Below are positions 7,253-14,621 of a DNA stretch of 36,852 nucleotides, piece after piece. A program made the translations under genes and the position numbers. Under the pieces are notes generated by a model. The model was given only the letters and a program-made list of their open reading frames with translations. It was not told the origin of the DNA and did no database searches. The stretch is from Planctomycetota bacterium (GTDB taxonomy: Bacteria > Planctomycetota > Brocadiia > Brocadiales > Brocadiaceae): positions 1-36,852 of the forward strand of contig JACRII010000126.1 in assembly GCA_016235875.1 (NCBI GenBank). The letters run 5' to 3'. Each line of letters starts with the position of its first letter. The stretch's first letter is position 1.

Positions 7253-9097
7253 ATGCCTGGGTTAGTTGGGATTGTATCATCAAAAAGCAAGAATACCGTT
7301 ATTGAAGAGTTATTATCCATGATGTGTCAATCAATCAAACATGAAACGTGGCACAAAACCGATACTTATGTGAGCAAAGCAGTTGGATTAGGAAGAATAC
7401 ATCTGGGCATATTCAATCCAGAACCACAACCAATATTTAACGAAGATAAAACATTGTGCATTATTATGGACGGAGAGATTTATGATTATCAAAATGCAAA
7501 ACAAGAACTTGTTTCTCGGGGGCATAAATTTTCTATCAACAATGATCCAGAATTTATTTTGCACTTATATGAAGAATATGGAAAAGATTTTGTGCATAAA
7601 TTAAATGGATCGTTTACACTTATTATATGGTGTGAAAAATCCCGGAACTTACTAATAATCAACGATCGATATGGGTTAAGACCTTTATACTACGCTGAGC
7701 GTAATGGATACTTAATATTTGGTTCTGAAGTAAAAGCAATATTACAAGATCAAACTTTCGAAAGAAAAGTGGATGATCGTGCGGTGGCAGACTTTTTTTC
7801 TTTTGGTTATATCTTGGGTAGTAAAACATTTTTCCAGGGAATTGAGTTATTGCCCCCTGCTTCAATAATGACCTATGATACAGATAAAGTTTTAATAGAA
7901 CACTACTGGAGCTTTAATTTCAACGAAGAACACAAAGATTATCCAGAAGAATATTATATTGAAAAATTATCGAAACTTATATTACAAGCCATAAAACGCC
8001 AAATGAAAGGAAAACACAGAATAGGGGTCCCATTAAGCGGCGGATTAGATTCCCGGACAACCGTTGCCTCTATCCCCAAAGAACATTACCCAGTTCACAC
8101 CTTTACCTTTGGTAAGCTGAATTGTAGGGATGCTAAATTTGCAAAGAAGATTGCAAATAAATTAGGAGCCGTACATCATTTTTTTGAACTCAAACCAAGC
8201 GATTTAGTCTCGGATGCCGAAAAGGCTGTTTATATAACAGACGGAATGTTAAATTGTATACATGCATTTAGAATTCAAACTTACACTGAAATGAGGGAAT
8301 TTATCGATGTTGGACTCAGCGGCCTAGCAGGAGATTTAATAATTGGTGGTAGTTATTTAACGAATGAAATATTAACGGCTAAAGACGATAACGAATTTAC
8401 GCATGCAGTTTATAATATAATGACGGGAGAATTTAACGAGGAACTTATCTCCGGTCTCTTCGAAAAAACATATTATAAAAGTATACGTTACACTGTATTT
8501 GAATCCTTCAAACAACTTCTACAAAATTATAACAACAAATTATACGCAAATAGAAGCGACCACTTTTTCCTTCATCTCAGTAGAGTCACTCGTTTTACAA
8601 TGAATGGTTTAGTTATCATGCACAACCAACTTGAATACAGATGTCCTTTTTACGACAACGATTTTATAGATTTCATACTCACAATTCCAGTTAATCTTAG
8701 GGCAAACAGCAGAATTTATAGAAAGACACTCAAAAGGATGTTTCCTGACATCTCTCATATTCCCTGGCAAAAAACTGGATTACCAATTACTCCTACTAAT
8801 TGGCAGATAAGAATCCACGAGAGATTAAAAGATTTTAAGGAAACAATTAATCGTATTACCGGGGGAAGATTTCCCAAAGATACAAAACACTTTGCAGATT
8901 ATGATAACTGGATGAGAAACGATAAAAAACTAAGAGATTATATCTTGAATATTTTATTGGATAAAAGGACATTGGAAAGACATTATTTTAACCAAAAGCA
9001 GATAAAAGAAATTCTTGATTCGCATATGAATGGTGAGAAAAATTATTCCGAGTTAATAGGACGATTACTGACTTTTGAATTGTGGCACAGGATATAA
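7253..9097 (+). CDS. Asparagine synthetase-like protein lacking the glutaminase Cys
   Basis: At 614 residues this has the two-domain architecture of AsnB: an N-terminal class II glutamine amidotransferase fold (1-170) and a C-terminal ATP-pyrophosphatase synthetase domain (about 235-600). The protein begins MPGLVG, so the nucleophile Cys2 of MCGI is Pro. NGEIYN is DGEIYD and the RRLSIID segment is RIHLGIF, so the glutaminase site is degenerate throughout. The PP-loop SGGLDS (about 260-266) is intact, as are the RCPFYD segment and the Lys of WQKTG. The GDGGDE segment of classical AsnB reads GLAGDL. It probably still adenylates a carboxylate but must use ammonia or another nucleophile. It follows the flippase with a 1-bp gap, so a glycan-modifying role is an inference. 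Confidence 0.88.
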   Translation: MPGLVGIVSSKSKNTVIEELLSMMCQSIKHETWHKTDTYVSKAVGLGRIHLGIFNPEPQPIFNEDKTLCIIMDGEIYDYQNAKQELVSRGHKFSINNDPEFILHLYEEYGKDFVHKLNGSFTLIIWCEKSRNLLIINDRYGLRPLYYAERNGYLIFGSEVKAILQDQTFERKVDDRAVADFFSFGYILGSKTFFQGIELLPPASIMTYDTDKVLIEHYWSFNFNEEHKDYPEEYYIEKLSKLILQAIKRQMKGKHRIGVPLSGGLDSRTTVASIPKEHYPVHTFTFGKLNCRDAKFAKKIANKLGAVHHFFELKPSDLVSDAEKAVYITDGMLNCIHAFRIQTYTEMREFIDVGLSGLAGDLIIGGSYLTNEILTAKDDNEFTHAVYNIMTGEFNEELISGLFEKTYYKSIRYTVFESFKQLLQNYNNKLYANRSDHFFLHLSRVTRFTMNGLVIMHNQLEYRCPFYDNDFIDFILTIPVNLRANSRIYRKTLKRMFPDISHIPWQKTGLPITPTNWQIRIHERLKDFKETINRITGGRFPKDTKHFADYDNWMRNDKKLRDYILNILLDKRTLERHYFNQKQIKEILDSHMNGEKNYSELIGRLLTFELWHRI

Positions 9098-9195
9098 ACA
9101 CTCATGGGGAATTTTCAAACAAATCCCTTAAGGTAATATTGATAAGCAACTCATGATACGAAAGTAATTTTTTAAGATGTGATAACATCTGAGGT

Positions 9196-9426
9196 TTATT
9201 TGAACCTTCTGATAAAGACATGAATCTCCCCTTCTGCCTCTTCAATACCGAGGAGTTTATTTCCCGTGGTGTTGCACCAGGAAACAATATCCTTTTTAAT
9301 ACCTTCGTCTGTGGCAACAACCTCAAGCACTTTGCCTATTTCAATATCTTTAATTTTACTTGCCGTTTTAAAAATAGGCATGGGACACATAAGTCCGTAA
9401 CAATCTAAGGTTTCATCTGCTTTCAT
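9196..9426 (-). CDS. tusA: TusA/SirA-family sulfurtransferase
   Basis: This 76-residue protein has the small alpha/beta fold of TusA. The motif CYGLMCPMPIFK places the CPxP catalytic Cys at residue 14 and a second Cys at residue 9. TusA-like proteins accept persulfide sulfur from a cysteine desulfurase and hand it on, for example to tRNA thiolation, molybdenum-cofactor enzymes or dissimilatory sulfur pathways. Here it is the last gene of a minus-strand cluster with nifU-like and nifS-like genes, about 44 bases after nifU across a G/C-rich hairpin. Function in that sulfur relay is inferred from context. No other relay subunits (TusBCDE) are present. Confidence 0.88.
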   Translation of the reverse strand: MKADETLDCYGLMCPMPIFKTASKIKDIEIGKVLEVVATDEGIKKDIVSWCNTTGNKLLGIEEAEGEIHVFIRRFK

Positions 9427-9449
9427 ATGATTTTTTACAACCCCCCCAG

Positions 9450-9466
9450 CCCCCTTTCGAAGGGGG
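9450..9466. repeat. CCCCCTT/AAGGGGG hairpin repeat
   Basis: A 7-bp stem CCCCCTT (9450-9456) and AAGGGGG (9460-9466) has a 3-nt loop. It is preceded by a C-run at 9441-9447, in the nifU-tusA gap. The same core recurs at 15943-15962, so it looks like a dispersed REP-type palindrome. It may reduce readthrough from nifU into tusA. Confidence 0.6.
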
Positions 9467-9470
9467 AATT

Positions 9471-9896
9471 TTAATGCCCGTGATGTTCGTCGTGTGCATG
9501 TGGTTTCTTTTTCTCAAGACCTTTCCCAGTCGTTTTCTTGAGATAGTCATCAATGGCTGCCTCGATGGCCTCTTCAGCAAGCACAGAGCAATGCATCTTG
9601 GCCGGGGGTAGTCCACCTAATGCCTCTGCCACCGCTTTGTTAGTGAGCTTTAATGCCTCATCTACGGTCTTTCCTTTGATCATTTCAGTAGAAATACTGC
9701 TGGTGGCTATTGCGGCGCCGCAACCGAAGGTCTTGAATTTCACATCTACAATGACGTTATTCTCGACTTTAATGGACATCTTCATAATATCGCCACACGC
9801 CGGGTTCCCAACCTCTCCCACACCACTAGCATCAGGAAATTCTCCTACATTACGGGGATTTGCAAAATGATCCATGACTTTTGGACTGTACTGCAT
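9471..9896 (-). CDS. nifU: NifU/IscU-like Fe-S cluster scaffold protein
   Basis: The protein has 141 residues. The scaffold Cys residues are at 34 (NPACGD, with Asp36), 59 (FGCGAAIATSS) and 103 (KMHCSVLAEEAI). This is the three-Cys plus Asp pattern of IscU/NifU N-domain scaffolds, which assemble a 2Fe-2S cluster with a cysteine desulfurase. The C-terminus carries an extra basic and His-rich tail, PHAHDEHHGH (residues 132-141), beyond the usual fold; it could bind metal. The start is well supported by AAGGAG 6 bases upstream. It lies in the nifS-uma2-nifU-tusA cluster. The neighbouring NifS-like protein lacks the PLP lysine, which makes the source of sulfur for this scaffold uncertain. Confidence 0.92.
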   Translation of the reverse strand: MQYSPKVMDHFANPRNVGEFPDASGVGEVGNPACGDIMKMSIKVENNVIVDVKFKTFGCGAAIATSSISTEMIKGKTVDEALKLTNKAVAEALGGLPPAKMHCSVLAEEAIEAAIDDYLKKTTGKGLEKKKPHAHDEHHGH

Positions 9897-9911
9897 ATAA
9901 AACTCCTTATC

Positions 9912-10463
9912 TTAAAATATCTCTTTTAATGGTATTTTCAAGCCTTTCAGGGAAGGTGATACAATCTCATCAACTTTCCTATACGTACAATAAAGCCTGT
10001 AGGCATTCCCTTCCAGGACATAAACTTCTATCTCCTCCTCTTCCGGAATTACTATCCAATACTCTTTTACACTAAATCTCGCATAAAGCCTTTTCTTCTG
10101 CACCATGTCCCTGTACACACTATGCTCCGAGATTATTTCTATTACAAGGTTAGGTGAACCTTGTATATTTTTTTCTCCTATAATACCCAATCTATCCTTC
10201 GATATGAATAATATGTCCGGCTGAACTACATTTTCGTTGTCAAGATAAACGTCGCACGGAGCATAAAACACCTCACCAAGGTTATTTTCTGTAATAAACT
10301 TTCTCAATATAAATTCAAGTTTTCCCGAAACTCTTTGATGATTAGGAACAGGTGATGGTGTCATGAGTAATTCTCCATTGATAAGTTCATACCTCTTATC
10401 TTCTGGGGTCTTAAGATAATCCTCGTATGTACATCTTTTCTTTTCAACCTCAATAGGCGCCAT
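9912..10463 (-). CDS. Uma2-family (DUF820) restriction-endonuclease-like protein
   Basis: This 183-residue Uma2 protein has a PD-(D/E)XK nuclease-like fold. Visible motifs are YEDYLKTPEDKRYELINGELLMTPSP at the N-terminus, VQPDILFIS near residue 95, LVIEIISEHS near 123 and YARFSVKEYWIV near 146. The Asp of PDI and the Glu of VIEI correspond to the predicted catalytic acidic residues. The biological role of the family is unknown; it is abundant in cyanobacteria and planctomycetes and often scattered singly. A near-perfect Shine-Dalgarno AGGAGGTG lies 5 bases before the ATG. Its position between nifS and nifU, with gaps of 38 and 15 bases, looks like an insertion into a sulfur operon. A C-terminal remnant of a paralogue is at 4634-4768. 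Confidence 0.88.
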   Translation of the reverse strand: MAPIEVEKKRCTYEDYLKTPEDKRYELINGELLMTPSPVPNHQRVSGKLEFILRKFITENNLGEVFYAPCDVYLDNENVVQPDILFISKDRLGIIGEKNIQGSPNLVIEIISEHSVYRDMVQKKRLYARFSVKEYWIVIPEEEEIEVYVLEGNAYRLYCTYRKVDEIVSPSLKGLKIPLKEIF

Positions 10464-10501
10464 AACACACCTCCTATCCTATCAATTATCCGAATTTCAT
10501 T

Positions 10502-11668
10502 TCATTTCTTTTGGCTATACAAGGGCGACATTTGCCTTAAACGTTCCACAATGGGTGGTAATTTTTCCAATACATAGTTAACATCTGACTCAGAATTGTC
10601 AATCCCTAAGCTGAAAAGAACTGTCCCCTGAGCAAGCGCAGCATCGACACCCGCAGCCATGATGACATGAGACGCCTTGAGCGACCGCGAAGTACACGCA
10701 GAGCCACTTGAAATGGCAATCCCCTGCATATCCAGAAATAGTAAAACCGATTCGCCCTCAATATACTCTATGCACAGACTGAGATTGCCTGGCAGACGAT
10801 TCGTTGGATGTCCATTGAGATACACATGATTTATACTTTTCATGATACCGTCTCTTAGCTGATTTCTCAAGTTCTGTATCTTGTTCATGCGCTGCGACAT
10901 TTCTAATTTCGCCAGTTCAGATGCCTTCCCCATGCCAACAATTCCAACAATATTTTCAGTGCCTGCCCTGCGGCCGCCCTCCTGCACACCCCCTTCCACG
11001 AAAGGAAGTATCCTTACTCCCTCCCTGAGATAAAGTGCACCAATCCCTGACGGACCGTTAAATTGATTGGCCGACATACTCAAGGCATCGATATGGGAAT
11101 CCAAAACATCAATAGGTATATTCCCCGCTGCCGCAACCGCATCTGTATGGAAAATAATACCTTTCTCCTTTGTAATAGCCCCGATTTCTTTTATTGGTTC
11201 AATTGTCCCAATCTCCCCATTGGCATACATAATAGAAACCATCGTCGTCGTTGGTGTGATGGCTTTTTTAACGTCGTCCGGATTCACCATCCCATATTTG
11301 TCAACAGGTAAATAGGTAATCACGCATCCAGATTTTTCTAGTGATTTTAACGGATTAAGCACAGAAAAATGTTCAATTTGTGTGGTAATAATATGGTTTC
11401 CCTTTTTTTTGTGGGATGACAAAATACCTTTTATGGCAAAATTGTTGGCCTCGGTACCGCTCGATGTGAATATGATTTCATTAGGTTTGGCATGAATAAG
11501 ATTCGCTACATGTCCTCGCGCTGTTTGTATGGCATCACTCGTAATCCTTCCAAATTGATGCAGGTTAGAGGGGTTGCCAAATCCCTCCTTTAAAAACGGT
11601 ATCATAGCCTCTACCACTTTAGGATGTACAGGTGTTCCCGAGGCGTTGTCCATATATACTTTTTCCAT
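10502..11668 (-). CDS. NifS/IscS-like protein with PLP lysine replaced by Gln
   Basis: This 388-residue class V aminotransferase-fold protein is related to cysteine desulfurases. It has SGTEANNFAIKG (71-81), the His of IEHFSVL at 100, Asp176 of FHTDAV, GGVQEGGRRAGTEN (about 228-241) and the catalytic-loop Cys325 in SSGSACTSRS. The residue that normally forms the PLP Schiff base, the Lys of SGHK, is Gln202 here (SMSANQFNGPSGIG; codon CAA at 11063-11065). The usual Gln three residues after Asp176 is Ala179. The C-terminus MSPLY and the S-x-N-(D/Q) signature resemble the Archaeoglobus fulgidus IscS, which is known to lack this Lys. A classical PLP-dependent desulfurase activity is therefore doubtful. 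It may act as a persulfide carrier or IscU partner. Confidence 0.9.
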   Translation of the reverse strand: MEKVYMDNASGTPVHPKVVEAMIPFLKEGFGNPSNLHQFGRITSDAIQTARGHVANLIHAKPNEIIFTSSGTEANNFAIKGILSSHKKKGNHIITTQIEHFSVLNPLKSLEKSGCVITYLPVDKYGMVNPDDVKKAITPTTTMVSIMYANGEIGTIEPIKEIGAITKEKGIIFHTDAVAAAGNIPIDVLDSHIDALSMSANQFNGPSGIGALYLREGVRILPFVEGGVQEGGRRAGTENIVGIVGMGKASELAKLEMSQRMNKIQNLRNQLRDGIMKSINHVYLNGHPTNRLPGNLSLCIEYIEGESVLLFLDMQGIAISSGSACTSRSLKASHVIMAAGVDAALAQGTVLFSLGIDNSESDVNYVLEKLPPIVERLRQMSPLYSQKK

Positions 11669-11687
11669 AGGAAATTTCCCCTTTTAT

Positions 11688-13892
11688 TTATTTTACCTTT
11701 TCTAATTTTGCGTATGCTAACATGAGATGTTTTGTTCCACTGATATTAAAACTGACCCTGACGCTTGTCTTTTCTTTGCTGCCGCAAACCTCCAATACCC
11801 TTCCAATACCAAAAACGGGATGTCTAACTACTTCCCCACTCGAAAAGGACACGGAATCATCTTCTGATGAGGGACTTATCAAATCATGGGTATCTATATC
11901 ATTGAAATCAAATTTAAGCATTGTGTCATAAACTGTCTTGTTATCTGCGTTAAAAGTATTAAAAGCATACTTACGATTTGTTTTATCGATTTTATCTATA
12001 ATTTCTTCCGGAATCTCATCTAAAAACCTGGAGGCAATAGATGGATTCATCTGGCCGTAACGCGTCCGCCGCCTGGCATGTGTGAGGAAAAGTTCTTTCA
12101 TTGCCCGTGTAATACCCACATAACAGAGTCTCCGCTCCTCTTCGAGCTCCTCATCCAGGTCTTTGGATTCTGCATGAGGCAACAGTCCCTCCTCCATACC
12201 CGTAATAAAAACAACGGGAAACTCCAATCCCTTGGCAGTATGCAGGGTCATGAGGGTAACAGCATCAACGTCGTCTTCCAATTCATCGGCATCAGAAACC
12301 AATGCCACTTCCTCCAGAAATCCCTGTAACACGCCTTCAGAATAATTTAGGTCATATTCGTGTGCGGCATTAACCAGTTCTTCAACGTTGGCAATGCGGT
12401 CTTTCGATTCCTTTTCATCGGATTCGCGGAGAAACTCTATATATTTCGTTTCTCCAATCACCTGCCTGACAATCTCTTCAACGGGTGATTTTGGCAATTT
12501 TTGTAAATGTGCAATGAGTTCAGAAAATCCTTTTATTAACAGGGTGGTCTTGCCTTTAATATCGGGTATTACATCCACATTCCGTATGGCATTAAACAGG
12601 CTTGAACCTTGTGCTGCAACCCAGTCTTCAAGTTTTTTAACGGTGGTATTACCTATGCCGCGTGTGGGCGTGTTGATTATGCGTTCCAGCGCAACCGCAT
12701 CGTGAGGATTGATGCAGAGTCGGAGGTACGACAAGATATCCTTGATTTCCTTCCTTTGATAGAATTCCACGCCCCCGATAATTGTATAAGGAATCCCATA
12801 ATTTCTCAGATAAATTTCCAGCACGCGGGACTGGGCATTGGTACGGTAAAATAATGCGATATCAGAATATTTAGTCCCCCTGCCGGCAAGCCCCTTTATC
12901 AGTTTCGCAATCTCTTCCGCCTCGCTGTGTTCATCTTCACACGAGATCACCTTGAGCTTCTCACCTAGCATATTTTCCGTCCAGATGTTTTTTTGCTTTC
13001 GATATTTATTTTGCTGAATCACGCTGGAAGCCGCATGAAGGATATGTTTCGTAGAGCGGTAGTTTTGTTCCAACAGCACCACCTTTGCATCGGGATAGTC
13101 CTTCTCAAAATCCATAATGTTTCTGATATCCGCCCCGCGCCAGCCATAAATCGACTGATCGGGATCACCCGTCACACAGATGTTTCTATATTTATCTGCC
13201 AGAAGTCGCGTAATGGTATACTGGGTATAATTGGTATCCTGATATTCATCAACGAGAATAAACCTGAATTTGTCCTGATACATCTCAAGAATATCAGGAT
13301 GTTTCTTAAAGAGTTCCACGGTCTTAATCAAGAGGTCATCAAAATCTAAGGCATTATTTGCCTTAAGAAGGGACTCATATTTTGCATAAATTTGGGCAAC
13401 AGTTCGGTTGTAATAACCTGAAGCTGTTGAAGCAAAGGTTTCTGGCCCAACAAGTTTATTTTTGGCATTGCTAATAGAACTGGCAATAGTACGAGGTTTC
13501 CATTGTGCAGTATCCAGTTCAAGCTCGGCCATAATAGATTTCACCCGGTTTAGTTGGTCGATCGTATCGTAGATGCTAAAATCCCGTGAATACCCCAATC
13601 TCTCGATGTTACTTCTCAGAATTCGGGAACACATCTTGTGGAAGGTGGAAACCCAAAGTCCTTTATGCGATGAAAACTGTTTTACGCGATCAACCATTTC
13701 ATCGGATGCCTTGTTGGTAAAGGTAATGGCCAGGATGTTGTAAGGATTTACACCCTGAGACATCAAATAGCCGATGCGGCGTGTAATTACGCGGGTTTTC
13801 CCGCTGCCAGCCCCCGCCACCACTAAAAGAGGTCCCTCTATATGGGTAATAGCCTCGCGCTGCTTGTCTGTAACGTCATGTAATAGTGACAT
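11688..13892 (-). CDS. pcrA: UvrD/PcrA-type superfamily I DNA helicase
   Basis: The 734-residue protein has the full set of SF1A helicase motifs. Motif I is VAGAGSGKTRV (about residues 26-36), motif II is LVDEYQDTN (about 225), motif III is TGDPDQSIYGWRGA and motif IV is LEQNYRST. Motif V is LMTLHTAKGLEFPVVFITGMEEGLLPH and motif VI is EERRLCYVGITRA. The C-terminal domain VRHPVFGIGRVLEV is the Tudor-like RNA-polymerase-binding fold found in PcrA/UvrD. It is a 3'-5' helicase for nucleotide excision and replication-conflict repair. The ATG at 13890-13892 begins 5 bases after the stop of the upstream methyltransferase. nifS starts 19 bases downstream. No good ribosome site is visible, consistent with coupled translation. 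Confidence 0.95.
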   Translation of the reverse strand: MSLLHDVTDKQREAITHIEGPLLVVAGAGSGKTRVITRRIGYLMSQGVNPYNILAITFTNKASDEMVDRVKQFSSHKGLWVSTFHKMCSRILRSNIERLGYSRDFSIYDTIDQLNRVKSIMAELELDTAQWKPRTIASSISNAKNKLVGPETFASTASGYYNRTVAQIYAKYESLLKANNALDFDDLLIKTVELFKKHPDILEMYQDKFRFILVDEYQDTNYTQYTITRLLADKYRNICVTGDPDQSIYGWRGADIRNIMDFEKDYPDAKVVLLEQNYRSTKHILHAASSVIQQNKYRKQKNIWTENMLGEKLKVISCEDEHSEAEEIAKLIKGLAGRGTKYSDIALFYRTNAQSRVLEIYLRNYGIPYTIIGGVEFYQRKEIKDILSYLRLCINPHDAVALERIINTPTRGIGNTTVKKLEDWVAAQGSSLFNAIRNVDVIPDIKGKTTLLIKGFSELIAHLQKLPKSPVEEIVRQVIGETKYIEFLRESDEKESKDRIANVEELVNAAHEYDLNYSEGVLQGFLEEVALVSDADELEDDVDAVTLMTLHTAKGLEFPVVFITGMEEGLLPHAESKDLDEELEEERRLCYVGITRAMKELFLTHARRRTRYGQMNPSIASRFLDEIPEEIIDKIDKTNRKYAFNTFNADNKTVYDTMLKFDFNDIDTHDLISPSSEDDSVSFSSGEVVRHPVFGIGRVLEVCGSKEKTSVRVSFNISGTKHLMLAYAKLEKVK

Positions 13893-13897
13893 ATATA

Positions 13898-14563
13898 TTA
13901 TTTTTTTGCAATCAGGCTCGCAACAGCCTTTTTGTTATTCAAAACAAGTTCTCGATAATAAATAATTTTAAAGTCTTTGAATAAGTCCAAAAGTTCATTG
14001 GGTTTTAGTAAGTAATCCTTGTTTTTAGGGCCTTCAAACCCCAGTTCCCAGTTCTCAAAAGTGTATGTCTCATAGATCATCATTCCGCCAGGTTTTAGTG
14101 CTTCTTTCATTTGAGGAACAAGGTCGCGTTGAAGATAATAAAAACATGCAATCACATCATAGGTATTCTTAGGTAATTTGTAAGTCTCCAAATCGGCAAC
14201 AAAGGCATGTATCTTGACATTATTCTCTGTTGCCAGATCCAGGGCCTTTTTGATAGCTGATTCGGAAATATCACAGCCGTCTACACTAAACCCATTTTTT
14301 GCCAGGAATACGGCATTGCGCCCCTCTCCCATTGCAATATCCAGCGCCTTTCCCCTGGGAAGGAGATCAATATGCTCCCTTAAAAACTCAACCGGTTCTT
14401 TACCAAAGATATAAGCCTCCGTTTCGTACTTTTTGTTCCAAAATATCTTGTCCTTCTCCCCTGCAAACGATACAGACAAAACATGACTCAATAGAGTATA
14501 AAAAATTATTATATACAAAAAACTGATGAGATTATGAACATATTTTTTATAATTATACATCAT
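13898..14563 (-). CDS. TehB-like SAM methyltransferase with N-terminal signal sequence
   Basis: The 221-residue protein has a class I methyltransferase domain from about residue 40. FWNKKYETEAYIFGKEPVEFL is a TehB/thiopurine-methyltransferase-like entry. Motif I is ALDIAMGEGRNAVFLAKNG (about 73-91), then VDGCDIS, YDVIACFYYLQRD and LKPGGMMIYETYT. Before it lie about 35 residues with a basic start, a long hydrophobic run (LISFLYIIIFYTLLSHVLSV) and a possible signal-peptidase site at SFAG. That would place a SAM enzyme outside the cytoplasm or tether it to a membrane. In-frame TTG codons inside the hydrophobic run could give a cytoplasmic form, but no Shine-Dalgarno supports them. It lies between purD and pcrA on the same strand. 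Confidence 0.82.
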   Translation of the reverse strand: MMYNYKKYVHNLISFLYIIIFYTLLSHVLSVSFAGEKDKIFWNKKYETEAYIFGKEPVEFLREHIDLLPRGKALDIAMGEGRNAVFLAKNGFSVDGCDISESAIKKALDLATENNVKIHAFVADLETYKLPKNTYDVIACFYYLQRDLVPQMKEALKPGGMMIYETYTFENWELGFEGPKNKDYLLKPNELLDLFKDFKIIYYRELVLNNKKAVASLIAKK

Positions 14564-14621
14564 TTTCTACAAATGTTTTCTGTATCCGATTTTATACAAT
14601 GTTCTTGTAAAGGCTGGACAC

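Noticed and set aside
9175-9190. Hairpin AGATGT-GATA-ACATCT between the Asn-synthetase-like gene and tusA as a terminator
   Set aside because: The stem is only 6 bp of mostly A/T, and the T-run lies on the wrong side for both strands. It is too weak to call.
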